Shown piece by piece: positions 11,767 to 23,873 of a stretch of DNA of 64,000 nt. Under the pieces are notes generated by a model. That model had not been told where the DNA came from, did no database searches, and saw only the letters and a list, made by a program, of their open reading frames with translations. The position numbers were made by a program, and so were the translations under genes. How positions within the stretch are numbered: position 1 is the stretch's first letter; each line of letters starts with the position of its first letter. Source of the DNA: Lasiosphaeria ovina (Eukaryota > Ascomycota > Sordariomycetes > Sordariales > Lasiosphaeriaceae); NCBI GenBank assembly GCA_033439765.1, contig JAULSN010000001.1:2604001-2668000 (forward strand), given 5' to 3'.

Positions 11767-14506
11767 TCAATGCCCTACTCCGCCTGCAGCCCATTGCCCA
11801 AAGTCGGGATCACCTGGCTGGGGGAAGAAACCTCGCTCTGCTTGCTGCTGCTGCTGTATTTGCTGCTGCTGCTGCTGCTGCTGTTGATGTTGTTGATTCC
11901 CGAGAACGCCCTGTTGCTGGCGCTCGTCCTCGGCGCGCCTCGCCGCTTGTTGCCTTTGTTGTCTGTATAAAAGCAACCCCACGAGGGCGCACGCGAGAAC
12001 GACAATCACCAGGCTTTCCACAATGCCCTCATCAATGTCGCCCGCCAAGCCCGGGTCGCCGCCCGGCATCGTGTCGTCATATATGCTGTCCTCATAGTCA
12101 TCACCTTCGTAGTATCCCGGCATATCTTCCTGCAAGAAATTCGCAATCCACTCGCTGAGGGACCAGTCTTTCTTAGGGGCTAGTGGAGGGGGAAAAAGGT
12201 ATGTCAGTTTCGTCGTGTCAGATTCAGGGAGACCCAAGAACCATGCCCTAAAGCAGGTCCGTGAGGGTGAGACTTACTGGGCTCGTCTTGAATAGAGTTG
12301 ATCCGCCCGTTCGTAATCGTGTTCCATGCGCTCCTTACCCGCAGCTTCAGCAAGCTCAGAGCGACGGGGAGATAGGCCTCCTCGTTCGTCTCCAGAGCCA
12401 AGTCGTAGTTGCGCTTGGCTAGGTGGAAGTCCTGATTCAGCCCCACGCCGTTCTCGTGCATCCATCCCAAGTTATACAGCGCCTGCGCGCTCTGGTGGTA
12501 TTCCGAGGCCGCAGTATAGCACTGCACGGCTTTATCGACGTCGGGGTATGCGCCGATGCCGTTGAGGTAGTAGTCTCCCATCTTCACCAGGGCGTCAATG
12601 TTACCCTGCCTCGCCGAGCGCGTCCAAAATATCAAGGCCAGAGTGGGATTCTGGAGGAGCGAAGACTTTGGGGCTCGGGGGTAGAGCCACTGAGGAATGA
12701 TTAATCGGGACTTTTCGGGGTCTAGCATGTAGGCAACGTTGTTCTGCGCCCGCTCATACCCCTGCTCCGCCGCGCCCAAGTACTCGAGGAGCGCCAGCTC
12801 GTGGTCGCCTTCTTCGAGGGCCAGGTTGGCCTCGGCCCAAGACGACACGAGAGGCTCGGCTTTCTCGGCCACGTTCTTGTAGAACCCTAGAGCTAGGCTG
12901 CACGATTTCTCACGCCCAACCCCAAAGTTGTTCATCTCTGCGAGGTAGTACAAGGCCTCGATGTTGCCATAGCGCGCGGCTAGCTCAAAGTAATGGTTCG
13001 CGGCCGAGAGGTCGTCAGCGTAGCCTTGGTCAATGTAAAGTGAACCATACTGCACCTGGGCGGGCGCAAAGTCTTGGTCCGCAGCCGCCTTGAATAGGTT
13101 GGTGGCCTTGACAATGTTCTTCTTGACGCCGTATCCGTGGAGGAGCAGCAAGCCCAGGCCATAGTGTGCCTGGGCATCACCAAATTCGCTTCCGCGGTCG
13201 AACCAAACCTTGGCGCGCTCAAAGCTCTGGTCCAGGCCCTCGCCTCTCATGTACATGCGGCCGATGAACCCGGCTGCCTTGCTGGCCGTCTTGTCCAGCC
13301 CCGGCTTGAAGTTCTCGACTGGGCGCCCCTTTTTCCAGAATTTCTGGGCGACGGTGAAGAAGTACTTCCTGGCCAAGTCAAAGTTCTTGGGAAGACCCCG
13401 CTGGCCCTCGTAGTAGATGCGGCCGAGGTTGAAGGACGCCTTGAAGTCGCCCTTCTGGGACATGAGGTCGAGGTACTCGATGATGTCCTCGATCGAAGCA
13501 TACACATCCGAGTTGGCGTGCGCCGTGATGGCATTCATGCCCGCGCTCGAAACACTGGCTCCCGCGCCATAGACGCCTCCGGACTCGTCAGCGATCCCGT
13601 AGACTTCCGCAATCCAGCCCATACCGCCCGGGGGACCCGACCGATACCAATCGATGGCCTTGTCTGCGACGCGCTTGTAGTACTTTGTGGCCGTGGCGCA
13701 GTTCTTGGGCGTCCCGATTCCGGCATGGTGCCGGTATGCCACCGTCATCTCGGCCCTCGTATGCCCCTGGTTGGCGGCAAAGGTGTAGTAAAGAAGGGCC
13801 CGGGCCTGGTCTCGCTCGACGGAGCCTCCCACTCCGGTCGAGTACATGAGCCCCAGCATGTGCAGGGCCGAAGCGTTTCCATTGAGGGCGGACAGCTTAT
13901 GGTAGTAGTCGAAGGCGGCCTTGAAGTTTTTGGGGTGCGAGTAGTTGCCATAGAAATTCAGCTCGGCTAGCAGGTAGAGGGCATCGGAGTTGTTCTGTCG
14001 AGCAGACTCCTCGAGGAGCTTGGCGGCGTGGTGGAGGGGGCCAGTGAGAACACTCTTAGCAGGCTCGGCGGGAGGAGCGCTGAGGCGGAAGGTCGGAAGC
14101 GCCTTGAGCGCCAGGTGTCCCAAGGTGCTGAAGATGCTACGCGACTTGCGCGTGTGGTGGTGCAGCGGCTGGTATATCTTTCGTAGCTCGACGAGGGCCG
14201 AATCGACTAGGTCGGCGCCGGGTTCCCGAACCGTTTGTCCTCCGGTTTGCGCGGCTGCCACCTCAGCGCCGAATGTATCGCGCTCGCCCTTTGTTTCCCT
14301 TGCAGGGTCGGCATCGAGGACATGTTGGGCGACCTGCGGCTCGGCGCAAGAGAAGAGGCCAAACTGCAAAAGCACTGCAAAATTGGGGGTAGAGTAGGTT
14401 AGCACGCGATCGCGAGGTGTGCCTAGGTTTTACTGCGGGCAGCAGGGCAGCGCGACTGGGGCAGGCAGGCCGACTTACGAAACAACCACGAAAGATGTCG
14501 CCTCAT
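11767..14506 (-). CDS. HRD3: HRD3/SEL1L-type ERAD ubiquitin-ligase cofactor
   Basis: Three exons on the minus strand: 14479-14506, 12278-14374 and 11767-12179; introns of 104 and 98 nt; 845 residues. The tiny first exon encodes MRRHLSWLF and completes a signal peptide (then LLLQFGLFSCAEPQ); starting at the first Met of the large exon would read through the intron and lose it. Many SEL1 repeats follow (ALHMLGLMYSTGVGG, FNLGRIYYEGQRGLPKN, AHYGLGLLLLHGYGVKKN, ALYNLGWMHENGVGLNQD). A single transmembrane helix lies at about 760-782 (IVESLVIVVLACALVGLLLY), followed by a cytosolic tail with a glutamine tract. Hrd3 sits in the ER membrane, delivers misfolded luminal proteins to the Hrd1 ubiquitin ligase and stabilises it. 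The repeats and topology match the family well. Confidence 0.93.
11842..11898 (-). repeat. CAG/CAA trinucleotide repeat encoding polyglutamine in HRD3
   Basis: A run of CTG/TTG on the plus strand reads as CAG/CAA codons in the HRD3 frame, giving QQHQQQQQQQQQIQQQQQ near the C-terminus. The repeat lies in the cytosolic tail after the membrane helix. Confidence 0.85.
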
Positions 14507-15774
14507 CGTCGACCAGTCGTAAAAGAAAAGAAAGGATGCCGAGACGTTGTCATGTCATGGTTGAATCGAGGGTGTCGACTCTGAAGGGAGAAGAAGCTGG
14601 TGGTTATTCCGTAGCAGTAGTGTAAAGTGGGATGGATGTTGGTGCTTGATAATGCCGGTACCTGAGTTAACACCAGCTGTCCAGAACGCTTTCCCGGAGC
14701 TGCAGGCAATGATGCTTTGCGACAGGGGTGGTACCAGAGCTGCCCGCTTTTGGACTGAAGATGCAGCAGGTGGCTGACAGCCGGCAAAAACCAAGCCGGC
14801 TCCTCTTCAGAGCTCCAACCCTAACCCTACACAGCCCACACGACAACTCAACATCCGAGTCTCAAAGACACGACAGACAATACGTGGTTGGGTTTCACGG
14901 TTCAGTAATAACGGGTTACGACCAGAGTGTTTTGGACAATGTGTAATATTTGGAGGCCGTCTTCTCTATTTGGTCCCGGGAAGTAGAGTATGATTATCGA
15001 CATGTGGAGAAAAAACTTGATAAAATCCTAATTGAGTGTTCAAATTAAGAAGCAAGAGCTACCTCACTATAGTATATATACCGTGATACCTTTGAATATA
15101 TGTACTATACTTCGTGGCAGTCGTAGCCTTCACCTACTCAGTATGCCATGTCGCGCAGTCGTCCGCCCTCCTCTCTCTATATCCATATGCCGTTCGATAG
15201 AGACCAGTCGTTACTATTCATACAGATTGGAAGAAGAAAAAGAACAAACGCCCACATCACCGACTGTCGCAAAAAGGAACACTGCCTCCTTTTTTCCACC
15301 TAATACAATGAGCCCCAGCCTTTTTAAAACGCCGTTCCATGGAAGCCCCGCCCGCCAGACCCGCCACCAGACCATTCCATGTCGCCATTGCCATCCCCTA
15401 CCATCTTGACACCATGCTTTGGCTTCCAACCCAGAATTGATACCTCACCCCTTTTCTGAAATTCCCAAAAAGCCCCCCAAACCAGCCATAAATAACAGCA
15501 CATCCGGTGCAAACCTCGTCATCATATTCATCAACATCTGTGGGTAAAAGTAAGAAATGGAGATGCTGAGACTTCCAAACCCAGCTGATTTTCCCAGCCA
15601 TTTCTCACGTTAGTGCTTGGATTCGTTGCTGGCAGCCTTTTCCCGAAGCAATATCTCTCTGCAGCACACATGTAAAATGCAGGGCATGGGATAGGTGGCT
15701 CAGGCCCACCAGAATAATCCAAAGCAACAGCATTTTATACATCAAATTCTGAAGGGAAAAAGGGAGCGTGTCCT
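14507..15774. other. 1.27-kb region between HRD3 start and transcription-factor stop
   Basis: This holds the HRD3 promoter and the 3' untranslated region of the downstream transcription factor, both minus strand. No gene is supported. It contains a telobox-like AACCCTAACCCTA (14817-14829) and an AT-rich stretch near 14990-15120. Confidence 0.5.
14817..14829. promoter_or_regulatory. Telobox-like AACCCTAACCCTA
   Basis: Two direct units of the TTAGGG telomere repeat complement lie about 310 bp upstream of the HRD3 start codon. In several fungi and plants such boxes in promoters are bound by Myb or Tbf1-type telobox proteins. The match is clear; function is inferred. Confidence 0.3.
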
Positions 15775-18700
15775 TCAGTGACGTTTCACAGGCGCATGAG
15801 TGTCGTAGTCCCACGAACGCTTGAGGCCGCCTTCGTAAACACTGGCCACCGACTCTCGCCACATGGCAGGGGTAATAAATGTTTGCACTTGGGCTGCTGA
15901 GAATTGCTGCGGCGGAAATTGCTGAGATCCGGACCGCAACTGGGCCTGGGCCGCTTGGATGTCCTGGAGCGTCGGGGCCTCGACAGCGCCTGAAGAGACC
16001 GCACTTAGAGAACTGCCCTGGCCGATGACCGAAGTCGGGGAAGATTGGGACGGGGGCGTACCAAAAGAAGTATTCCATTGACTGTGATGGGGTTAGCCTT
16101 GCTGTCGTATACCTTAGTTTGAAGACATTATGGCCACTTACTCAAATATTCGCGAGGGGTTCCACGCAGGGGCGTCCGCCAGAGGCAGCGTCTGTTGCAG
16201 CTGCTGCGGCTGGGAACTGTGGTTTGAGGCCATCATGGCCAAGGACTGTACACGAGGCGAGTCACTTTTCGAATCTAGTGGACCCGCAGAAATTGGCGGT
16301 GAAATGGGATGACCGCTATAACTGACATGCGATGGCGGCATCTGTGTGTCCACTTGTCGGCCCATAGTGCCTGTCCGGTATGACGGCCCAGGTGGGCTCG
16401 GATGTGTAGATGACTGCGGACTGCCATAAGGGAAGCTCGGCTTCAAAACAAATGGCTTTCTGACATCCGCGGAAAAGGCCAGGCGGACTGAATCCACCTG
16501 CTTTTGCATGTCAGGCATAGGCCATGCACCCATGCACTTCTCCAGGATTCTCATGTGACGGGTGAAATAGTCTCGGGCTTCAGAGTTCAGGTCGGGATCA
16601 GGCGATGTTAAGGCGACCTATGTGAAATGTTAATTCTGTGCCCGGAAGATCACGCTCGAGAAGAAGAATCTGGAGGGCGAAGAAAGGTGGTTGGTGCCTA
16701 CCAAATGTAGCACGATGCAGGCAAGCACAGCATAGATGGTGAAGTTGATGCCTCGCTGCATACACTGCAATCCGGGCAGTCCAAATGAACCCATAACCGA
16801 CTCCTGTAGCCTGCACAGCATCTTGGCCGCATTATAGGACACCAGCATGTTATGCTTCCACTGGCCGCCTACGCCGCCTGGCGTCAGAAACGCTAGCTGA
16901 GGCCGATGGAACAAAATTATGCTTAGGTAGTAGTACGAGTGAAGATTTCCGATATAAGCCGAGGCGAGCCAAGGCGGCGACCCATCAGGCGGGTAGCTGA
17001 CAGCCAGGTCTTCGGGGAGTTCGGCCAACCACTGATCGAGGGCAGGCCTGATTTGCACGAACTCGGGGTCGATGCCCCATTCCTTGTTCTTCTTGAGGCG
17101 CGCATAGGCCCTTCCCATTTTACTGACGTTGCGTACGACCTTGGCGAAGTATGAAAAATTCCGAGATACGTGGTACTCTGACCCATCGCTGTTCGGTGTT
17201 GCCCGTGGGACGCTGAAGTCGACAGTGTCTTCGTCAACCTGCAGATCGGTTCGGCCTAGACAAGGCGTTAGTCAGCTCAGACAGGAGAATTACGAAAGCC
17301 AAGGTGTCCCTACCTTGAGGAGAGCCAATCATGACTTCACAGACAAAGATAGTCTGCCAGATCCTATTCTTTAGCAGACATTCAGACGGGTTAGAGTCGC
17401 ACGGCCTCCCGGCCTGGTGGTCTGCGAGATGCTCGTCCAAGCCCAGGTCCTTGGCCATCTGAACACACTGGACAATGCTCATCCATGAACGATAGTAGTA
17501 GCCCCTTTTCGGCGCCTGCTCCCTCGCTTTCAATATGATCAGCAGCGCCTGGAGCGTGCTCAATCTCGGCTCGTCCATAAAGGAATCCGCGTGCCCTGCG
17601 GTTGTTAGCGTCCGGCTGTCATTAGAAATAGTGGGGACCCATCATACGCGTTGCGAGTGCGAGCCATTGCTGGCCCTGCGCGGGCTCGTCGGCCAAGCGA
17701 CCAGCTATTGCAAAAATCGACTCGAGAAGCAGCGGAGAGACAGCCTCTCTATTCTCGTGCCATTGCTGATAAAACGATGTTTTGTCCAAAACGGGAACAT
17801 AAGGGTGAGCATTGCTGAAGTATAAATCGAAAAAGTGGAGGACTGTTTCGTCATCTGGCATCAATTCGGGGGGTATGCGGATTTTGAGGCCAGGGCCTGA
17901 TGTGAGTGGCGGCAAGAGGCTCTTGTAGTCATCTGCATCCTCAACAGCGGGCTCTTCCGCCCTCTTCGATCGTGATTTGCTGTTCAGGTAAGGGGCTGAA
18001 TTTTTAACGTTAGCTAGGCTAGACAATCATCACATCTACGGCCTATTTTCTTACCTATTCCCGCTTCGTTCACCTTTAGAGACCCCAAGAGATCAGCCAG
18101 GTCTTGCTGTGCGTATTCGGACTGGTACGCCTCTGGAGATTCGGGTTGGGACGAATGCTGCAGCGGTGGTGTCGGGAATGAGTTCTGTGATGTGTACTGT
18201 TGATCAACAATGTCGACTGGAGTATGGGCGTTGGCGTATTGTAGGTTATGCTGCACCCCCTGGGACTCTGCGTACTGTTGCACGTCGTGGTAGAGGGCCG
18301 GGTTTTGGTAGGAGGGCTGCGTGGTGTAGATTGGCGCGGGCTTTGGCGCATGGCCAAGAAGCTGCTGATCTGCAATGGGTAGCTGTTCTCGAAAGCCATC
18401 CTGTACATGTGAGGCTTCGAACTGTGGCCGCGGTGGCTCGTAGACTTGGGGCTCGGCCGAACCATCGTACCCGTTGGGACGAACACAGTGAAGCTTCAGA
18501 CGAATGCACGCGGTACAGGGCCAGGTGTTTGTCGTGGCGGCATCGCATTTGATCTTTCTTCTCCGGCAACCCTCACATGCCCTCATCACTGTGTAGACAA
18601 GTCAGTCTCGCACTCAGGCATGGCTAGGACGGTGGGGGGCCGCTTCCATACCCTTCAAGCGCTTGTGGCGGTTATGCTCGTCTACAAAGACATAATCTAA

Positions 18701-18892
18701 CAACAGCGAGTTAGCACCTAGGAAGATGCGTTACACGTAGAGAGCGAGGGAGAGAGAGGTCTCGTCCCGAAGAGGAGGCGTACTCTTTTGGGTTTCGCGT
18801 GGCTGCTGGTAAGAGGATTGCGGCGCAAACGAAAAGGCTCCCATTTGAGAGTTCTGGGGAAGCAGGCGGCGCACTGTGGGATCGTTTGACAT
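15775..18892 (-). CDS. Zn2Cys6 binuclear-cluster transcription factor
   Basis: Eight exons on the minus strand: 18784-18892, 18652-18696, 18055-18588, 17648-17995, 17314-17595, 16702-17255, 16142-16617 and 15775-16081. Introns are 52-87 nt and the sum is 884 residues in one frame. A basic segment (DEHNRHKRLKVMR) split over exons 2 and 3 leads into the zinc cluster: Cys56, 59, 66, 76, 79 and 86, spacing C-X2-C-X6-C-X9-C-X2-C-X6-C. A Gln/Pro-rich linker follows, then the fungal transcription-factor middle domain (about residues 250-560, with HFFDLYFSNAHPYVPVLDKTSF at its start). The C-terminus is Ser/Pro/Gln-rich, ending with WRESVASVYEGG and LKRSWDYD. It should be a nuclear DNA-binding regulator. 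I do not recognise a named orthologue. About 5 kb upstream has no gene on its side, so its promoter may be long. Confidence 0.9.
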
Positions 18893-19650
18893 GTTGACGA
18901 CGGACGACTGGCACGGACACTCGCAGGCGTGACGGTTGAGATTGGCGACTCCGCATCCAAGTCAAGTCATGGGCCCGACTGAGGCGAGTGGGTGAGTGTC
19001 GTCACGGTCCCCTCTGGTGTTCTCGTCCTGGTGGCGCCGAGAACAGAACGGGGAGGGAGGCTCGCGCAGACAGGAGCGCTTTGGACGTTTCTGTTGTCGT
19101 CGGGATGATGCAACGGCAGGGAGACTCAATCGGCGCAACACACGAAGGTGGGTTTGGATGGGATTTTAGTCAACTCGGGGCTTTCGCATAAGCCCAGCCT
19201 AGTGACCCTGGTCCGAAATGGAGAGAGCTAATAAGGGCGGCCTAGGTAGGGGCCGGGCTATAAAAGAAGGGGCAACCCTTGTTGCAAGACTGCGGTGGAG
19301 GGCCTGCGGAGAAGGGACCTCGAGAGAAGACAGACCTAGGGTCGAGCCGGTGGTGGATGGCTTAGGTTGATCAGGATCAGCCAAGGCCTGTCATGAATCG
19401 CACCTTTCCTCTGGGCAGTGGAGGCAGCGGACAGAGACACACATTAAGGGCGGGCATTGGGGGAGACAGGTTTCGCGATGCTATGTTAGGGACGGGCCTC
19501 GGAGCGGACTGGACCGTGTGCAGTAGATACGTACACGACATACATACCTTGGAAGTGAAGAAAGCACGAGATGCTGCAGGTGCTTAAGCCCCTAGTACTG
19601 TACAGACCTGAGTAGGGATGAACTGACTAACACCTGGAATTATCTTAGCT

Positions 19651-19717
19651 TTACCTACATTAGGTAGGCAAGGTAGGTATGGGTTGGTAAGGTATGGGTA
19701 GGTATAAGGTAGGTAAA
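19651..19717. repeat. Cluster of TAGGTAGG / GGTAAGGTA repeats
   Basis: About ten imperfect copies of (A)GGTA(A)GGTA lie within 70 bases, preceded by the opposite orientation (TTACCTACATTAGGTAGG), so part of it can fold as a hairpin. Similar motifs recur elsewhere in the window. Confidence 0.7.
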
Positions 19718-20539
19718 GGCAGTCAGGTAAGCCGAGACTGGCAATCCAAGACTAAAAGAGAAGAGCTGTGCGTGCTGTGTGTGGGTTGTTGTCTCGACGA
19801 AAGCTGCCCGGACACCAGGAACTACCTTACCTCTCAATATTCTAAGCTCAAGCTGCTGCTGCTGCTACCGCTGCCGTTACACTGCCTTTACCAATTGCCG
19901 CCATAGCTCAAATGTCTGGCAATTAGTGTTATTATCAGCGGCGGCCTGGCATCCACATTAGTGGGCGTCATATAGGGTGAAACGACAGGGAGTCGTCGAG
20001 GCTGGCCCAGCGTAGATTTCGCAAGACCCTTTCGACAGACAATGGATGCTTTGAGCGGGGGGAGTGTGTCGTGAGGGCCAGTCTGGAAGCGAATCGTGTC
20101 GATGCGCCATTCCCGAGCCCCAGAGCAGGAAAGCCAGGGCAGGGGAGCCAAGGGCCCATCGAGTGGGACGATGAAGGGGGGGGAGGGGTCACCCTACCTG
20201 AGGTGGACCAGGTAGGTGATGGTGTGGGGTTATCAAACCTCGACTCGCTCACACTCACAGCGAACCAGGGTTCGTCCCCCTCCCACAGGCAGGGATGTTC
20301 CAAGGAGCGCCAGAAGCCCAGATGGAGAAGGCGCACTGGCGGCGAACTCGCACGGCTGGGACGGTCTTGCCTGCCTCAAATTTACAAGTGAACTAAGATC
20401 GGTGTTTCTGACAGCCTAGCCATAATCTCATCTGGGCCACAGGGTCGCGTGGGAACCGAATTTTGACTCTCGGCTTTGTTTTCTCTGGTTCTGACCACGC
20501 TAATTATTGTTGTTATTAATATCCCAATGCCTTGGGGCC

Positions 20540-20601
20540 GAGGTAGGTAAGGTAGGTAGTTATTTGCTCGTACTGTACCTACCTAGCTGCCTAGGTAGTA
20601 G
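20540..20601. repeat. Inverted TAGGTAGG / CCTACCTA repeat
   Basis: GAGGTAGGTAAGGTAGGTAG is followed after about 20 bases by TACCTACCTAG and then CTAGGTAG, giving alternating orientations that could form a stem-loop or cruciform. Confidence 0.65.
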
Positions 20602-20893
20602 TTCCGCAGTGCTGATCGTCAACGCGGAGTGGATGGCAGGCAGGTGGAAATGGCAAATCAGGATTGTAAAGCGCTGTTCTCCCGTTGGCGATCTCTCACT
20701 CGCTCCCTCCGGCCCGACACCACCTGCATACCTCTCTCTGTGTTCTGTGATGCATCCATAGGTAGGTACTTGGACTTGCCCTACAGCAGGGTGCACAGAG
20801 AGAGGGCCGCGATGCCTGGGAGGCTGGCTGGCTGGCGGATAGGCTTCCAGGTTGTTGCCAGGCTACCAGGCTGATTACCAGGCCGGCCGCCTC

Positions 20894-20937
20894 GTGGTGG
20901 TGGTGGTGGTGGTGGTGGTGGTGGCGGCGGCGGCGGC
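20894..20937. repeat. (TGG)n(CGG)n microsatellite
   Basis: About ten GGT/TGG units pass directly into five CGG units. It lies outside any supported coding sequence. Confidence 0.85.
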
Positions 20938-23873
20938 CTAGCGGTGAGCGTGGCGACAAACTCAAATGCCTGTCGCCCGTGATGTGGACACATTAATATT
21001 AGATACTATTACAGATTTATCAACCAGGGGTAAGAGGGTGTCGGTATCCGGGTGTCACCACGCACTTACCTCCATTGCTTGCATTGAAATATGCAATTAT
21101 GACCCGTTGAACCCAACAACGTGGGAAAAGAGAGTCTGTCTCCCCGTCTCTGATGACATCTTTCGGTGGAGTATGTCCAGGCCATCCATGTGTGCCAGTC
21201 CGTCCCCGCATGTTTCCAACTTTTCCAGAAGATGGGATCATCTCAGCAGGGCGGGCCGCCGGGGACAAGCTGCAGTCATGAATATCGTGACTTAATCCGT
21301 ACTGTGTCCGTACCTGCCTTATATGTGGCTGCTTGTTCTAGATGGGTAGCCAATTGACTGGCCGTGAAAAGTTCCTTTCCGCCTTTGCCTTTTCCACGCC
21401 AGTCCAAAGTCTTTACTTGATGTCGAAAGGTGGGATGGAAGGCAAATCTCAACTGCGGCAACACCCTCGCTTCCTCGTTTACTCGTTTCCTCGCTTCCTT
21501 TTGGCCCCGGGCGTTGTTCCATTTATATCACTTAGCCCAGGCACTTAATGAGAAAGTCAAAATGCGTGTCGACAAGTGTCACCATGGGAGGGCAAGTTCT
21601 CTTGATAGTTAGGGGGGCATTGGCAAAGGACCTTTGGCTAGAGCCCACCAGATTCTAAGATCTTCAAGGTATTATTCGGGGACTCTTGAGATGCAGTTGG
21701 ACCCCGAAGAGCTCCCCGGAATCCGAATACGTGTGTGTGATGTTTCTACAAATCCCCTTGTCTCACTAACACTACCTAATGTAGGCAGTTCTAGGCAGTC
21801 TGTCTATTTAATAAGCCAACGATCCTTGAATATCTGCCATATATCACTGCGATAGTATTGGACTCCGAAAGACGGGTGCACCGCATAAGAGCAGCCGTAT
21901 GCGACCACTCCAAAGACCAGAAAAGAGGGCCATCACTAATAAGCTGACGGGAATTTTCCTTTGCCTCCATCTCCAGGCCTACCTTTTTTCGGTCGATTGG
22001 CTACTGACACTTAGCATGCAAAGTACGTACACTACCGACTCGCTAATCGCGGCGACTTTAACAATGAGAAGTTACTGATCTCACACGTGGATGTCGGAAC
22101 TTAAAGCCGTTCCTTCCCGAGCGACCATGAATGAGAGCAGCTCATAGGTTCTAGCTACGAGTTCAAGTCTTGTGCACAAGCCTAGTAAACCCTCCGCAAG
22201 ATTTCTCGATCCCGCCTAGTCTTAAAGGCATGGGTATCCCGGACCACCCACGATCACATGCCCGAAGGGCTGGATAAGACACAATCTCCCCAGGGCCGAG
22301 GGCAAAGCTTTGCCGGCGTTAACCTACCAAAGAAGATGACACACTGTGACGCGTCCAATAATAAGCGAGGGCGACTGAAGAGAGAAATGTGTTGTACACA
22401 GAACGCCGTTGTGACTAGCGTACTGCCTAAAAGAGAAGGCGCTTCTTTTCCCAAATTTTGGAGACGTTGTCTTTCAGAGAGACCGAGATGATTGCTGCGA
22501 GTGTGCTGCGGGACGCCATGGTCCATGCGTCTTTTTATGTCTGGTTTGGCGTCCTACGGGCCTGGAATGCGGCGCAAGTCACATGGCGGGGTTAGCGACC
22601 CGGGCATATCGGAGCATCCTCGCAGGTCATGGCCGCGAAGCGAGCCCTGCGCTGTGCTTGGGCTAGTTTAGAGTCTAGACCGGAAAGGAAGGACGATGCT
22701 TCCAGGGATGCCGCATGCAGGACACTGGAAAAAGAAGCAAATAAAACGGGAAGAGCGTTGCGGACCAGACCTTCCCGCTAGCATTTATAGTGTGTCGGGT
22801 GTTGTCGAGGTCAAGGAACAATCCGTGCTAACGGAACCGGCAGATGTCAGGTACAAGGGCCGCCGCTACGATATGCGTTGAATTTAAGGTTGGTGATCGC
22901 GGGCCCCAATCTCATCGGTTCTTTTGTTCTCATCGCACATTCCAGGCCTGTTGTAGAAGGAACTCCGAAGACAGGTGCGTCATTACCGCCCGTGAACGTG
23001 GGGAGGGCACGACGCCCGAACGACAGCAACGGACGCCTTGGCCTTCTTCGGAGCTTCTGCGCAGGGGTTGTGGAAGCTTCCTGCGCTATTGGAAAGCTCG
23101 CGGTCTCCGTGCATATCGGCCAGAAGCACACGTCTTACAGGACGTATGTACATGTGACGAACTGCCGGACAAGGCCGCGCGCTGCCAGGGCGGGGAGCCC
23201 GAACTTCGGAGGCTTTGAGAACACAACCCGCGTTGGACCCAGATGGCAATCCTTAGTCCAAGGTCTTCGGAATCGATAAGTTTTCCAGCCGTCAAGCAAT
23301 ACATGAATACCAAAGGTACGGACCATGGTACGGTACTCCATACCTAGGATACATATTCTGCTTCGTGATTCAATCAGTTACCTCAGGTAGTTTCGTGACT
23401 GTAGACAGGTTATAGTAATCAGCAAATCGGTGAGGCAAATCCGCAAAGGGTTGACAACCAAAACGCCACTTACACTCATCAGCGTGCGTGTTCGTTGATA
23501 CATAGTAGATCGGCCTCCTCAATTGTTCCCCCGAGGGGGGGTGTGTGGGGGTAGGGGTGGAGTGTCCGTAGGAAGATCGGAAAAGGGTGCAGCCGTTTAC
23601 AGAATTCTGGGCACCGGGGCACCGACCTACCCATTGCGGCAGATGCCGTCGGCGATTCCAGGCGACAGGTGGCGAGCAGCAAGTTTCCATCGTCATCAAC
23701 CTCATCTTGCTGCACTTATCTTAGTCAGAAAACGCAGAAAAAGCCCGACGCGCTACTACATGTAGCTTCCTCGGCAGAGCACCAGATTTGCATCTCGACA
23801 ATCTCGGAATTGCCCCAACTACAGTCTCATCTCCTGAGATCGTGACGCAGCCTTCCAGGGCCCCGCCTCGACA

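Larger units (their letters stand above)
18893..23873. other. 5-kb gene-poor divergent intergenic region
   Basis: It lies between divergently transcribed genes (transcription factor to the left, CIA2 to the right). Open frames are short, overlap on both strands and show no domain. It contains clusters of TAGGTAGG motifs (19651-19717 and 20540-20601), a TGG/CGG repeat (20894-20937) and otherwise unique sequence. It may hold long 5' leaders or noncoding RNAs, but nothing specific can be supported. Confidence 0.5.

Noticed and set aside
13137..13970. 277-residue plus-strand open frame opposite HRD3
   Set aside because: Shadow of the SEL1 repeats in HRD3; no independent features.
14375..14405. 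HRD3 start at the first Met codon of the large exon
   Set aside because: Those codons lie in an intron with a clear branch site and TTTTGCAG acceptor; the upstream 28-nt exon completes a proper signal peptide.
22140..22185. tRNA-like T-arm (ACGAG TTCAAGT CTTGT)
   Set aside because: The following seven bases have no matching 5' acceptor strand in the expected place, and D and anticodon arms cannot be drawn.
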